NCBI RefSeq assembly: GCF_014633365.1
Contig: NC_068344.1
Location: 36,640,670 to 36,704,669, forward strand
DNA length: 64,000 bases
Source of the DNA: Diospyros lotus
Lineage: Eukaryota > Streptophyta > Magnoliopsida > Ericales > Ebenaceae
Reading direction: 5' to 3'
Shown: piece after piece, positions 34,455 through 47,839 of the stretch
How positions within the stretch are numbered: the first letter of the stretch is position 1
How the letters are laid out: every line of letters starts with the position of its first letter
Translations under genes and position numbers: made by a program
The notes under the pieces: model-generated
Databases searched by the model: none
Seen by the model: the letters and a program-made list of their open reading frames with translations, nothing else
What the model was told of the DNA's origin: nothing

Positions 34455-37400
34455 TTACTTCCAAACCTTAATGGCCCCATCTCTACTGCTTGATATTAGA
34501 AGTCGTTGGTTCAGCTTGACAGGAGCCAAAGATAGAATAGAGTCACGATGGCAACCTGCAGAATCAGTGGCAGCAGCAGCAAGTACTGTCTTTGGAGTCA
34601 ACTTGGTTGCCAGAGGTCGTCTCATCGTCTCCTGAGAGAATTAGTGGAATCTCAAATATCAGTCCCACTCCAATGACTTAATAACTATGGAAGACTTACA
34701 ATCTTTTTTCAATTAAAAAAAAATCTTATGTTAAACCCCTAATGGAAGACTGCACAACAATACATCTATAAGAGCCGAGAGACTTTCTACAAAGAATGAG
34801 TTCTTTGCAATTAGGCTTAAGAATACTCAATATACCCATGAGTTTACAACAGTATAAATTTTATAAAAATATATCACAAGAAAATATCAGGGAATCCTGA
34901 ATAGGCCTTGCCTTTAGTCAGTACAGAGCTAGCTATACTAAAGACTTCTACAAAAAAAATTTACAAGTTAATCAACTTTTCTAGGCACCAAGATATTGAC
35001 TACAAACACTTGGGCAACAGGTACATTACCAATACAAGCAAGCAACCGTACATATAGATGAAATAAGGAAACTAAGTATGCAAGTTATAGTGCACAATTA
35101 TATACCAAAACTGCCACACAATAACTTTTTGTTTCTATTATTCTGATAAAAGTCTGGGGGGAATGTACATTCAGCTCATTTCTGTAGGTTTAACTGTCAG
35201 TCCATGAACAGGAGCATATTTAGCATCAACAACACAAAGAAAAGTTTGGGGGAATCCTGCTTCAGTAATAGAAGATACCTGCACAACTTGTACCCCAAAA
35301 CTAGACTTTGTTTCAAAAAAATAATCATTTCCAACTCCCTTTACAGTTGGCCCACAGACACAGTAGCTCTTGTCAGGGCTGCAGTATTGAAACCAATGGC
35401 CAATTAGGTAGAAAAAATCACAGGATAACCAAATGAACAAAAATGGGAAACAAATAAAACCTGTAATGGTCCCAGCGACGTATCTTCAAGTCTGTACCAC
35501 CAGTTAACAGATCTCCTCCAGGTAAGGGGAGCAAAGAACGAATACCAGGAACACGGACAGCAGGCTCATTAAGTTCATCAACCCTGTACTTAGGATTGAC
35601 ATTTCGCCTTAGATCGGGTTTAATATTTGCTTTAGTGGATGGCCTGGCCAATGCCCAAGGAAGGTCAGAAAAATCAGCATCACTGTCATTATTTATCACC
35701 CTCAATACCTGCAAACTCATATGAGAAAATAGTGATTTGTTAGGAGAAAACTGATGAAAAACAAGCAAACTTTATGCATAATGTAAAAAGGGCCACTCCA
35801 GATATTGAAATCATAACAGGTTTATTTCATTTACTTAAAACAACTCATCCTTCAAACTATTAGACAAGCACTTAAAAGTTTACCAATTGATTGTTGTCCA
35901 TTAAATATCTTTAGAATATCTTCCAAACAAAACACGTGAAACAACTTCTAGAATTAGTAAATCCAGATTGAGGATTCTTTCATTTTCTACTGGATTCAAA
36001 ATGCATCCAACTCTCAATTTCACTTATTTTGAAAGCCAAGTTATACAAAGAAGAACCCTGTATTTCGCATAACATTTTCAATGTTTGCCTCTCCTCCATA
36101 CATGCAGGCACTCTGTTTGTCATCATTCAGCATCTTATCAGATATGTCTACCCCATTTATATGTTTATCTCTTTGGGATTATATAAAATTCCAGCATTCT
36201 CATGGAAAAAGGAAGATTAATCTGTCCAATTCCACTAATATAAAGCTTCAATTAAAAAAAAAAAATAGCAACTTGCCTGGTGGCAGCTTCCATTTTCTGC
36301 ATTCCAAAGAGAGACTTCATTACAACCTGCTGCAACATAAACAAGAGGCCTTGCAGCAGTTGATATAGCAGTGTTTGAAGGTGGAAGAAAAAGGCACATT
36401 TTCTCAATAGGACAAACAAGAGAATACTGCCATGAGTTGACAGGAAGACAGAACCTAAGATCCCAAAGAGTAAGCACACCTCTTGAAGAGCCAGACACAA
36501 ACCAGTTCCCACAAGGGCTTGCCACCAGAGAGGACACATAACCTTCCTCAGGATTTACTGTTGAATTCCATGAGTTTGAATTTGTTCTCATATCCCAAAG
36601 ATGTATCCCACAATGCTGGGTGCTGTACATAATCATCTGCCTGGAATCCCTATCTGCTGAATAGTTTAGAAGGCTGAGTATGGCACCTTCTCCAACACTT
36701 GTTTTTTTGACATCAGCAATGCCTGTATACTTCTCAACAATGTTGCCAAGACCTCTAGAGATATAATCAACAGAGAACATATGTATTACACCGTCGCAGG
36801 CTCCAACAACAACTTGAGCGGAGCCTTGGAGCATTGCAACGTGTAGTGCTCTGCTTCCCTCCAGGGAATAAGTTAGCCTCGACCTAAATGAGATGTCTTT
36901 CTCTAACTTCCTGGAATCCCACACCTTAACAGTGGAATCATCAGATGCACTTACAAAAAAGCTATGATCCGTGGAAATGGCAATGTCATTAACAGCAGAA
37001 CGATGCTCCTGAAGATGTGCAACCAACACCCCACGTGGCTTCCACCCTGAACCTGGGATTGATGAACCTCGTGTAAACGATGGTAATCCAGTTACATCTG
37101 TTGGACTTCCGCCATCTTCCTCTACAATAGGACTTCCTTTCATTGCACTAGATCTAGTTGAGTCTTGAAACTTGCTGCTAATAAATGCTGTTTGATCATT
37201 TTCCCTGCTTTCTGCTTCATGCACCACTCTGTGAAACTGTTTAGAATTGTTACTAATACTAAAAGAACCCGAGACTAGCTTAGGCAATGGAACTGAACTA
37301 GCCAAGCCTAAGGATTTATTTGCTGGATCCATCCAAGGCATGGACGATGAACCCAAGCCAAGAGTGTTCAATTGCAGTGATGAACCAGAGGCCGCTGGAG

Positions 37401-40400
37401 TAATTGCTGCTGCTCGTTTATCTTTCTTAAAGTAATACAAAGGTATGCCTCCTGATGATTTCTCAACAATAAAACTGTTCGAGCAACTAATTTGAGGAGA
37501 CATAAAGCTAGAAAATTGCAATTTTTCTGGGCAAAGAGAATCACGATTATCAATTGGGCCAGAAGTAGTAGGAAGAAAGCTAGCCGTAACACCTAGTTTA
37601 GCATCACCATTATCAGGCTTGGTCAGATTCAGCCATTCAGTTCCATTGCCACCAGGTGTATGACCCTCTACATCATATGGTCTGTCAGACCATCCCTTTA
37701 TTGGATTCAATTCTCCAGCTGCTCTCTTGTACAGGTCTACAGTTTCCTGTTGTTTAGATTGAGGTGATGAATTATACCATATCTTTCTCTGTCTCTCTAA
37801 CATGTCTGAACTCTTGGCATTTTCTAAAACTTCATAAAATACCTGCCTAGGGACAGGAGGCTTTAAACATAAAAGAAGAGCCTTTTCTGATGCTAGAGAT
37901 GCAGGTTGTCTGCGGAGGAATGGACGTATGACTGGGACAAGGAAAACATAAGAATCTACAGCACCTAAACTCTCACTGCTAGCTGCAATAAAGGTGACTG
38001 ATGACCTCCTTACCCACTGGCTGGGATAACACAATAATGGAAAAGCACGCTCAATCATTTCAAGCAATACCCTCTTCCGTAGGAAGTCACTCTTGCATAG
38101 AATGGCCAAGCAATCTAATGCATTCACAATTACAGCCTCTGATGCATCACTTAAGGCCTGCTCAATGTAAGGTAGAAGATACTCCTCTACACTTCTTTGG
38201 CCCACAAAGAAGCAGACATAAATGATCTGTCCATAAAATACAGCTCTCAGCTGTTCATCTCTATCATTTAAAAAAGCAGGAAGGATGGGCAACAAAAGGT
38301 CGTTACTCTGTCTCTGACCGAAGAACCAACATAAGTTGCCTATATCCTGCAAAAGTGCTCTCCTGATGTTTGGAGTTTGCTTTGGGCCCATTACAAGTTC
38401 CTGAATGACATCAGCTATGGACTTCCTCAACTGTGCAAGCTGCACATCACTGTTCCGGTTATGCAAGCGTCCAGATGCCTCAGTAAATGGGGGAGACGAA
38501 TTTGCTTCATTGAGAATACCTGCCTCACTCAAGCTTATTGAGTGAAGTAAAAACCCGTAAGCAGTTAGAGCCAGTTTAGATATATTGCTAGCATAACATA
38601 TCCTCACACTTTCCTCTGAATCATCGGGAAGCATGGACAGCATTGGAAGAATATACTCTGGAAAAATTTTAGCATCACTAGGAGGAAAATCTCGAACTAA
38701 AGGCAGAATATCACACAAAGTCTCCAAAGCAGCACAGCGCACGATTGCCGCAACATCAGAAAGCATTGCAACAACATATGGAAGTACACGCTGCAGTCGA
38801 TCTTCATCATCAATATATAAGGAGCAAGACTTAAGCAACAGTACAGCTCCCCTTCTCAGATGAGGCAGTTTGACATTGCGTATGCAAGAACATAGCAGAG
38901 AGGCAATCAGAACCATACCTTCACAGCTATCACCGTCCTGAGGCAATGGTAACAAAGGCATTCCAAAAGTGTCTGACTGATTTTCATATTCAGACATCAA
39001 TGAATTCAACTCATTCATTGTAATTTTTTTCAGAAAAGGATGGTGATTTCTTTTAAATACACTAGAGATGGACTGAAGTAGCTCGCCAGGGGATTGCATG
39101 CCACACTGTTTCTGATCTTCAGATAATGCAGAAGTCGCTGCATCCACTAGTATCGGTTTCATTTCTGAATAGCGATTACTCTGTTTCACATCTCTGAGTA
39201 AATTACTGATATCACCAATAAGTTCAAGACGATCATTAACTGACCCTTTCTCTGCCTCTTCCTTTTCCATCAGGGAAACATTTTTCAAATCAAAGTTTTT
39301 CTTTATACCCATCGGTTGTAATGATTGACCACCTATGGTGCCTGACTGTTTTCCCAGTCCAACACCTGTCTCCTGATTTGAAATTTTGTTCATCATTTGC
39401 TTACGTATCTCCTGAAAAACAGTCTGGCACACTGCAACCTACAGGAGAAAGGAGCAGTATAAGTATTGGTATGCAGGACAAAAGATTCCAGTATTAAAAG
39501 ACTTAAACTATGAAAGTGTCAAAGAGGTTCTGTTTTGACAAATTCGGACATAAGGCTCCATACCCTTGCATCAGAATCAAGTCGATTCAAGTGGGAATAG
39601 AAATTATGAAGAAACGGTGAGAAGTAGCTTGGGAATACAACACTTGCATAGTTCTGAAGGTAATTTTCAGCAGAAAATCTCAACTCTGGATCCAACTGAA
39701 TCATGTGAAGAATCATCTTACGGATTCCTGAATCTGGGATCTACACACATAAGACAGAGATTTGACAGTAAGCATGAATAGAGGTCAATTCAAAAAAAAA
39801 ACTTGTTGGAAAAAATTGATTTAAGTATTTATTGAAAACCTATTTAGAGGAAATTTATAATTTGCAGAAATAATCCACAAAGTAAATACATAATAAAAAA
39901 ATGATAGCATACAGACTAGATCAGAATGAAGTTCCATTTATATCAAAGGGAGCCATGGAACATGAGGCTGAGTCACCAGAGAAGACATGATGCCATGAGA
40001 GACTACCTTCTCAAGATGTTGGGCAGGATCATATTGACCTCTGCGATAAGCAAGAAGCTGAGACAATTCAAAAAGAGGCTGGCCCTCAAGGAAAAGTTCC
40101 GCAATCACACACCTAAAAGCATCAATCACTCCAATTAGAACATGCACACATATGATATTGCATAAATATACACTAAACAATGAAATTTCACATGATGCAT
40201 CAGCACTTGGCCAAGGTCAAACAATTTACCAAATGCATCCCATTTAAGTGAGACAAACATATGATCAAGTTGTACACTTTCTATTAGTGGCAGTAAGGCA
40301 CCCATGTCACACAATGGCATACACAGAGAACATAAAAAGAAACTGGAAGGCTATGAAGTTGTATGATGTCCAATAATAAATCAAATCCCAGAGAGTTGTA

Positions 40401-42858
40401 TGTATGTGACAGTGACAAAAGAACCAGTAAAGGAAAAAACATTAGCATCACAACAGCAGTGGAATTGATGCTAACAGATAAGGCTGGACATCATAGCTCC
40501 CAATGGCAGCCATTAAATTGGTAATGGCGAGCCAGAGAGTTGGAATTTAAGGTTTCATAACTAATTAAAGAAATTAACATGTAGCAAAGGCCAGTATTAC
40601 ACGAACTTGCTACCATTCAAAAAACCAGTAAGATCTGTTCATTTCAAAAAAAAAAAAAATACTCATTTTGTTCAATAGCAGTAACCATAATAACAAATCT
40701 GCAACACACACAAACATATTATTGGATTTGGGCCAATAGGAGAACAATCAAAGTATAGAATGCACCTTCCTAGATATTCTAATTTCAGAAACAACTCACC
40801 CTACAGCAAAGATGTCCATAGATGGCCTTAGTGGTGCATCTTGTGCAACTTGCATCTCACCTCCATGTTCATAGAACCTCTGTCGATAAGAAGAGAAAGC
40901 AATATAACGGTTATATTCAACTCAACGTGATACTTATCAAAAATAAAACAAAACCAAACCTCAATGACTTGTGATGATGAGAATGACTGCAAAGGTTACC
41001 TCAGATTATAGCTAATTTCCCTTTCTTTTCTCTCTCAAAAAGAAGTTGGATGCATGGACATAGATATCATTTTTATTTTTCAAAAAAACTGTGTGGTGAA
41101 GTTCCCAGCTCCACTACCCTATGTAATATAGATACATATATATATATATTGAGAAACAAAATAAAGCATGAATACAGAGCTCAAGAGATAGAGGAACACT
41201 TCAAAATCTAGAGGCTTTAAATTGAGAAGATTGAAAACCAAATAGATGAAATGTAAGTTCAGTATAACAGAAGTGTGGATGATGTTGTGGTGAGACTTGA
41301 AGATCAAGTCATCCCAAAGAAAAAGATCAATTCATAAGATAGATTGATCAGAATGTTATCCATAAAATTAAGGTGGGATAGTTAAAATGAAAAAGTCTGT
41401 CTGGCTATGTGATGGTAAATTCCCAGTAAAACTAAAAGGAAAACTTATAAGATGGCAATGCAACCAACTTTGTTGTATGGCACAAAATGTTGGCTAGTAA
41501 AGCAAGAAAAATTAGAGAGGACCAACCTCCGGAGCAAGATAACATCGTCTTCTTCCTCCAGTGTCAAAGAAAAATGAGAAATCGGAGGGATCATCGTGGG
41601 GAATATAAGTGGGCTTGAAGGACGCAAAGTCAGTAAGGTAAAGCCAATTCCATGAAGTTACAAGAACATTCTCGCACTTAATGTCACCTGGAACATTTAA
41701 TGCTAATTTGTCAACAAAAAAAAAAAGCGCATGCATTATGCTAGGATCATTCTGATTGAATGAGTGAGCTCACCATGACAAACTCCATGCTCATGGCTCT
41801 GTTTCACTGCAAACAATAGCTATGCAACCAGCATAAACAAAATAGTAAGTCACACCATTACCAATTAAAATTCAAAACCTAAAAAGAGAGAGGGAGACAG
41901 ACCTGAAAAGCCAGCCATTTCTTTTCAACAATACTGAGAAAAGGCCGAGTGCTTAATCGGTCATGAAGATTATTGAAAAAGTATTGCCTCAGCAGATAAG
42001 CTGCTTTATCCGTTTCAAGCCAAAACTGTCAGCATACCACGTCAGAACATTGAATGGTTGAATTTTCTAAGTGACAGGGAAAAAATGTGTATTTTAAACA
42101 AAAATCCCCTCATTTGGTCCCAAGAAAATCAATAAAAAGAACAAACAAGAAAATTTAATTCAACTGAAATTTTCATATGACGCTGGAACAGAATGAGCCT
42201 ATTGCAATCATTCAGCAGGTCAATTAGAGTTCTAAAGCAGAAAATCAACAAAGAGAAATAGAGGAACCACAAACCAAATACACTGACTTCAATATGCTCA
42301 TTTTAAGTCAATTTTGAATTTTGATTTTCCTATGGTTCCTTTGCACCTAAACCCAAATAATTTGGCTGTATCATGCCAATTGTATCCTTTATACTATCAT
42401 TGCACTGATCAAACTCAAATTCAAATTTCCACGGTTCCCAACAAATCATACAATTCACAACCGCTATTCCGTCCACGTTCCCGAGTTCCCTCAGCAACCA
42501 AACAAAGGCATCTCCTTTAGGGCTTAATATTATTATCAATGACAGCGCCAAAATCTTAACAAGAAAAATAATAAAGAACAGGGACCTGGAAGGGCCAGCA
42601 ATGGGTATCGTCACGCCTAGGGAAGATCTCACGGATTTGTGCGAGTCGCCGCTCGTAGTCGCGAAGATCGATCGAGTCGCCACGCTTGAAATATACCTTA
42701 ACGAGGACCAATCCCTCGTCGTGCTTGCACTGTATGGATTTGAGGAATCTGCCTCTGCCTAAAACCTCCTTCAGCACAAGATTGTACGACGACGGCAGGT
42801 CGTGGAGGTAGTATTCCGTCGCCGAGGCTTGCGTCGTCCGAGCGATCTTGTTGCCCAT
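34455..42858 (-). CDS. VPS15: VPS15, regulatory kinase-like subunit of the class III PI3-kinase complex
   Basis: The model has 11 exons, 1550 aa: complement of join(34455..34631, 35279..35378, 35461..35708, 36277..39438, 39564..39740, 40007..40112, 40800..40879, 41527..41687, 41774..41819, 41903..42025, 42586..42858). VPS15 anchors and activates VPS34, which makes PI3P for autophagy and endosomal/vacuolar sorting. The start MGNK carries the N-myristoylation Gly2. Kinase domain: residues 1 to about 320, with VKVY Lys, the catalytic loop [10 protein letters not shown] in place of HRD, DFAS in place of DFG, and an intact APE. A HEAT-repeat region follows (about 380-700), then a disordered Ser-rich linker, then a C-terminal WD40 propeller (from about 1165; e.g. 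[31 protein letters not shown] at the end). All junctions are in frame. One intron uses a GC donor. Length agrees with plant VPS15. Confidence 0.95.
36271..36276 (-). other. GC-AG splice donor in VPS15
   Basis: Exon 8 ends CCACCAG and the intron begins GCAAGT, a non-canonical GC donor with otherwise perfect consensus. The acceptor at 35709-35710 is AG. Using it keeps the frame and joins the conserved SCHQ to VLRV; no GT donor nearby does so. Confidence 0.8.
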
Positions 42859-43961
42859 GCTCTGTCTCGAAGACGTCCTCTTCTCTCTGAGTCCCGGCGG
42901 TTAGGTTTTACATTCCGATGGTTCCGACGGGCGATTTGGAGGTTTGGCCTCGGGATTTTCCGCCGGAGAGCCTAAGCAAAGCGAGCATCGCCGCCGTGGC
43001 GGTCTGTATCTCCAGGACTTGTTTTGTTTGGGATACTTGGAGACGGGACTCTCGTATAGACTGGATGTTTAGAGGCCGGTGGATGCTCCAGTTAGGTTTT
43101 GCCACGTCTTCTAACGAAACTTGGAGACGAAGGCTATCAACAAACCATAAATAAAATAATTTCCATATTTAAAAATTTATTCACGAGTTTTATAAAAGAA
43201 TAAATATTATTTATAAATATTTTAATTTTAATAAATCTCAAAATATTAAGATAAATATTATTTATAAAAATATTATGTTGTGTTTTCTTTCTTATTTTTA
43301 GTCTATTTTTAGTTTTTGATTTTTTAAACTAATAAAAATACATTTATTTTGATGTTTTTAAAAACATATTTTTAAAAATAAAAAAAATTATAAAAAGAAT
43401 CCAAACAACTCACCCTCTAAAACATAGGGAGCACATTCATTTTTACTTTCCCTTTCATTCTTTTCTTTTCAAGTCATCAGTGTCACCACTACTTCATTCT
43501 CTTCCTCTTTTCAAGGCCAAATTCGTCGCCACCATTTCGTTAGCCACGCTTGGCCTGTGGCCTTCGCCAACTCGTCGCAACAATCATCGTCGCTCTTACC
43601 ATTTTCCATCGTGATTGTCGTCGACCATCATCGTTGTCAGCCTTCCACGACATGTCTCTCGTAGTAGGTCTCTTGCAGTAGTTGTCAAACGGTCTCCTTC
43701 GTCTTCACCATGGTTGTGCCCACAATCGTCTTTCTCCGGCATCGCCTTCTACCATCATTTTCTCGCTTTGTCACAACAACGTTGACTTTTCATCACGACG
43801 ATGTTGTTACCTTTGCCGGTGGCAAGAGAAGATGAGAGAGATGAAGATGAGTTGCTTACTAAAAAGAATAGTAACAAGTAGATTGCGGGCACATAAAAAA
43901 TGAAGAGAAATGAAATAGAGAAAGAGGTTTTCTTGGGGAACGTGATGGGGGTTTATGAGAT
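42859..43961. other. VPS15 upstream region and intergenic DNA
   Basis: The first 300 bp must hold the VPS15 promoter and leader; no TATA box is evident. A 78-aa ORF on the plus strand (42918-43154) has no recognised domain and is probably chance. At 43150-43280 a fragment with TTTATTCACGAG..AATATTAAGATAAATATTATTTATAA resembles the dispersed LTR-like repeat at 10975. A GC-richer block at 43480-43860 has short repeats and no recognised gene. Confidence 0.35.
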
Positions 43962-45128
43962 GAATAATGCTACACGAACAAACTCTTGGACAACTTGGTG
44001 GATAACTCAATTCATTGCGATATTTTGACACCAAAATATTGCGATAAATTAAACCCAAATTATTTGAAAAATCGTGCGAAATTGGAGCTTATTCTTTATA
44101 CTCTACCCCCTATCTCTCTCACTCCAATGTCTCTCCCTCCATTGCGTCTCCATTTCTCTCTTCCCCCACTGCATCTCCTCTACTTTCGATCATTCGGTGC
44201 TCGTTCTTACCGTCATCGGACCTCTACCAGTAGCTACGTCAGGCATTGACGTGCATCTACTCTGCCTCCAGCCATCGCCGCTTACATCGCCAGCGGCTCA
44301 AATATGAAGGAGTCACCAATGAGCTCAAAGACAGAGGAAATCGGTTGCCGACAAACTCACCTACATCGGTGGCCTATGGTTGGTGCTCGATGCTTAGTGC
44401 TTCCTTCTTTCTAGGTTTTCTATTCTCGCTCATCGCTTCTCTCATGTCACTGTTTGCTGTCCGCCAACATCGACACCAACACCTCCATCTCTCTATCTCC
44501 GTCAAAGATGACTCATTCATTTGCCTCCACCGTTCACCGCCGTTTACTACTATCTAAATATAAATATATACAAATTAAATATCTATATTACACAAAAAAT
44601 TTACATATGTACAAATCTACACAAATTAGGTATATATATTACACAAAAAAATTATATATATATATAAATATATACAAACTAAAAACATATTATAAATTAT
44701 TTATCTAGATCAAATTAAACCTATTTTATTACTTTTAAAAATTTTGGCTTGTAATGTGTTGTAACTTTTAAGAATATAGTTTGGGTTGCAATTTTCAAAA
44801 AATTATTTTGTAATTTTGTTTTATTTTTTAAATTATAAAATGAAAATTAAATTATAAATTATAATATTATAATATTTATTTTTAATAAAAATATATATTT
44901 ATATATTCATCATAATACAATTATACTTCTTCTTCATCATTCATACAAAACATAAAATTTTATGTATTTTATAATTATTTTATCTATGAATAATTATGTA
45001 TATTTTTATGTTATTATTTATTTGTATTCCTTGAATTGAAAGATCAAAAAATGTATGTAAAGTTATACAAAATCTTAATATTATATTTCATAAAAGTCAA
45101 AAATTATATTTAAAGTTAAACAAAACCA

Positions 45129-45523
45129 TAATATCATATTTTAGGTTTATGCAAGTAATATAAATAGATAAAAAAATAAATAATAACATAAAAATATATT
45201 TTAATCCAAAGTATATTATTTATCTGTATAGGTGTTTGGCCTATATTTGTATTTAGAAAATATATATATTTAACCTAAAGTTATATAAAAATACAATTTC
45301 AATAGATATATTTTATATTTATATATGTGTTGGTTTAACAAACTCAAAGAGAGAAGGAGATGGAGGCAGCTTCAATGGCGGCTCCAATGACAGCGACGAT
45401 GTCATATTTTAGGTTCATGCAAGTAATATAAATAGATAATAAATTAAATAATAATATAAAAATATATTTTAATCCAAAGTATATTATTTATTTGTATAGT
45501 TGTTTAGCCTATATTTATATTTA
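45129..45523. repeat. Tandem duplication, unit about 272 bp, second copy split by insertion
   Basis: Unit 1 (about 45129-45400) starts TCATATTTTAGGTTTATGCA. Unit 2 starts at about 45401 with TCATATTTTAGGTTCATGCA and runs to 45523, then resumes at 58330 (TTAGAAAATATGTATATTTAAC) after the nested PIF-type element. Unit 1 gives the intact sequence across the insertion point, which confirms the breakpoints. Confidence 0.85.
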
Positions 45524-45749
45524 GGGGGTGTTTGTTAACCAAGATAAGAGGGAGAAAATGTTAGATATAGGAAGCATTCCGGATGTTTGGTATTTCCAAC
45601 GTATTTGTTAATCTTATTTGACCATTTTCAGAAAAGGCCTCACGTGACCTCTTATCTCTCACTTTCAAGATAAATTTATCCGACCTCCCCCCTCGGATAA
45701 ATTTATCTTGCTCTTTCAAGATAAGGCTGAATTACTTATTTGCCCCTTG

Positions 45750-47839
45750 TGACTGCACTCTCACCCTGCAATTAAAACACAATAAAAACAAATCATAATA
45801 AAACTTTTATATTTTTTTTTATTTTAGTGAGAGGTTTATACTCGCCAGTGTACGAGTGCAGTTGTAGTCCAAATTTATATTTATATTTTCTGGATGAATC
45901 CAGGTCGTCCACTGAGAGATTTATTTATGGCAAAAGAAAAAGAATGTCACACACACGCACACGCATTTGGACAAATTGACAACAAGATTTTTTATGGTTT
46001 TGTTTTTAGACAACAGATACTAGAAAATAAAGTAAGGCAAAAATTAAAATAAACATTAAACGTAAAAATATGAATTTGGATAGTGCTTGAGTTAAGACAA
46101 TTTCAGTACCAACCCGTTGATTCCCAAATTTTAGCATAAAAGATTAGCAACATTAATTTAATTTCAGATATGAGGGTTTGTTATTAAATGCAATTAGAGA
46201 TGATGATAGTTCTAGGTTAAGCAATCCCCATACATGATATGCGGGATTCTAATTTAAGCAACCACCATAAATCCAATTGCAATTAATACACAAAACAACT
46301 AAATTAATCATCCGGATTTGGGTATGATAGCGTTTCCAGTTCTAGTAACTCTCATACATGGCATGAAAGCTCTAAGTTAGGCTTACGCTCCAATCCAAAC
46401 CTAGTGATTTTTTAATAATTAATACACACTCATACTGAAATTTAAATTAATGTTACTTATTTAAAGCGCAGCTTTCTTTGGGAATCATTGGCGTTGGACA
46501 CTGTCCTTGCCTTAACCCAAGATTAGATTTAGCTACTCATTTTTATTTGAAAGTTAATTGACATAAATTTAAATGACGTAATTTAAATAACAGAATTTAA
46601 ATGACAAGAAATTTAAAGGCATAAACTAACCGGCCATTTAGGCGGTGAATAATTAAATGACAAGAATTAAAATTGCAGAAATTTAAAAGCACAAATTAAC
46701 CGGCCATTTAGGCGGTGAATAATTAAATGACAAGAATTAAAATTGCAGAAATTTAAAAGCACAAATTAACCGGCCATTTAGGCGGTGAATAATAAAGTAA
46801 TAATAAATGACATAAGAATTTAAAAGAAGAAAGAAAAAAGTAAGATTATAAGAGAAAGTACTAAAGAAAATGAGAAAGAACAAGAACAATTCTCAAAGAG
46901 AGAATTATAAGGAAACAACTAAACTTTTATTCAAGAATAATAATCACACTTACAAATGCAATCAAGTGAGCTATTTATAGGCCACAAGATGCAATACAAA
47001 CCACACAATTTCAATTATTCAATTAGACATAATTATATCTAATGGGCACTCACACACTTAAAGTTAAATGGATTTTAGCTATAATACACACCTAATATTA
47101 AATGAATTTTAGCTAAAATACATACCTAATAAAGCACTCATAAAGTTAAATGGATTTTAGCTATAACATCCACCTAATAGTTAAATGGATTTTAGCTAAA
47201 AAACACACCTAATAAAGCTCTCACATAAAAAATAAAAATAGATTTCTATAAATTGGTTTTTAATCTTCATTAGGATTAAAAATAATCCTTGGGCCTTCTC
47301 AAAATAATATTTTCCATGGGTTGTTCAAATTGGGCCTTAATTCTTCATGGACTTGATTTCTTCATGGATTTGATTTCTTCATGGATTTGAATTCTTCATG
47401 GACTTTAATTTTTCATGGGCTTGATTTCTTCATGGGTTTGATTTCTTCATGGATTTGAATTCTTCATGGACTTTAAGTCTTCATGGGCTTGAATTCTTCA
47501 TGCCTAAAAAAAAATAATAATAATAATAATAATTTAATGTTATTAATAAATTATATATTATATATATGTATTACACATGGCACATATATATATTAGATTA
47601 TATTATATATATATATATATATTACATGCATGCATATAATGATGTATATGTATTATATATAATTTTATATATTATTATTATTATTATTAAATTTTACTTT
47701 AAAATTTCATTTCATTCATTTTTCAATTTAAACTTGCATATAACCATAAAATATATATTAATATCTAATTTAAACCATTTTTAAGATCAAAAGAAGGGTA
47801 TAATTATAACAAAATTTTTACAAAATTAACCACTAATCA
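45750..47839 (-). repeat. LTR (3' LTR in element orientation)
   Basis: Contains a run of about three roughly 73-bp units sharing ACCGGCCATTTAGGCGGTGAATAA (about 46630-46795), repeats of CTTCATGGATTTGA (about 47345-47505), a TATAAATA box on the minus strand (46972-46979) and a (TA)n tract (about 47600-47625). It duplicates 53195-55280. Confidence 0.95.

Noticed and set aside
42918..43154. 78-aa plus-strand ORF divergent from VPS15
   Set aside because: No known domain, it lies in the VPS15 promoter/leader region, and nothing else supports a gene.
43682..44708. Series of 60-100 aa ORFs in the outer TIR element
   Set aside because: They are low-complexity Ser/Leu-rich frames in several phases. 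They may descend from gene fragments but cannot be assigned.
46620..46800. CRISPR-like array from three regular repeats
   Set aside because: It is a plant nuclear LTR; the units are simple tandem copies without unique spacers.
47566..47784. Tyr/Ile-rich ORF repeated at 55022-55225
   Set aside because: It is the (TA)n tract of the two LTR copies read in frame, not a protein gene.
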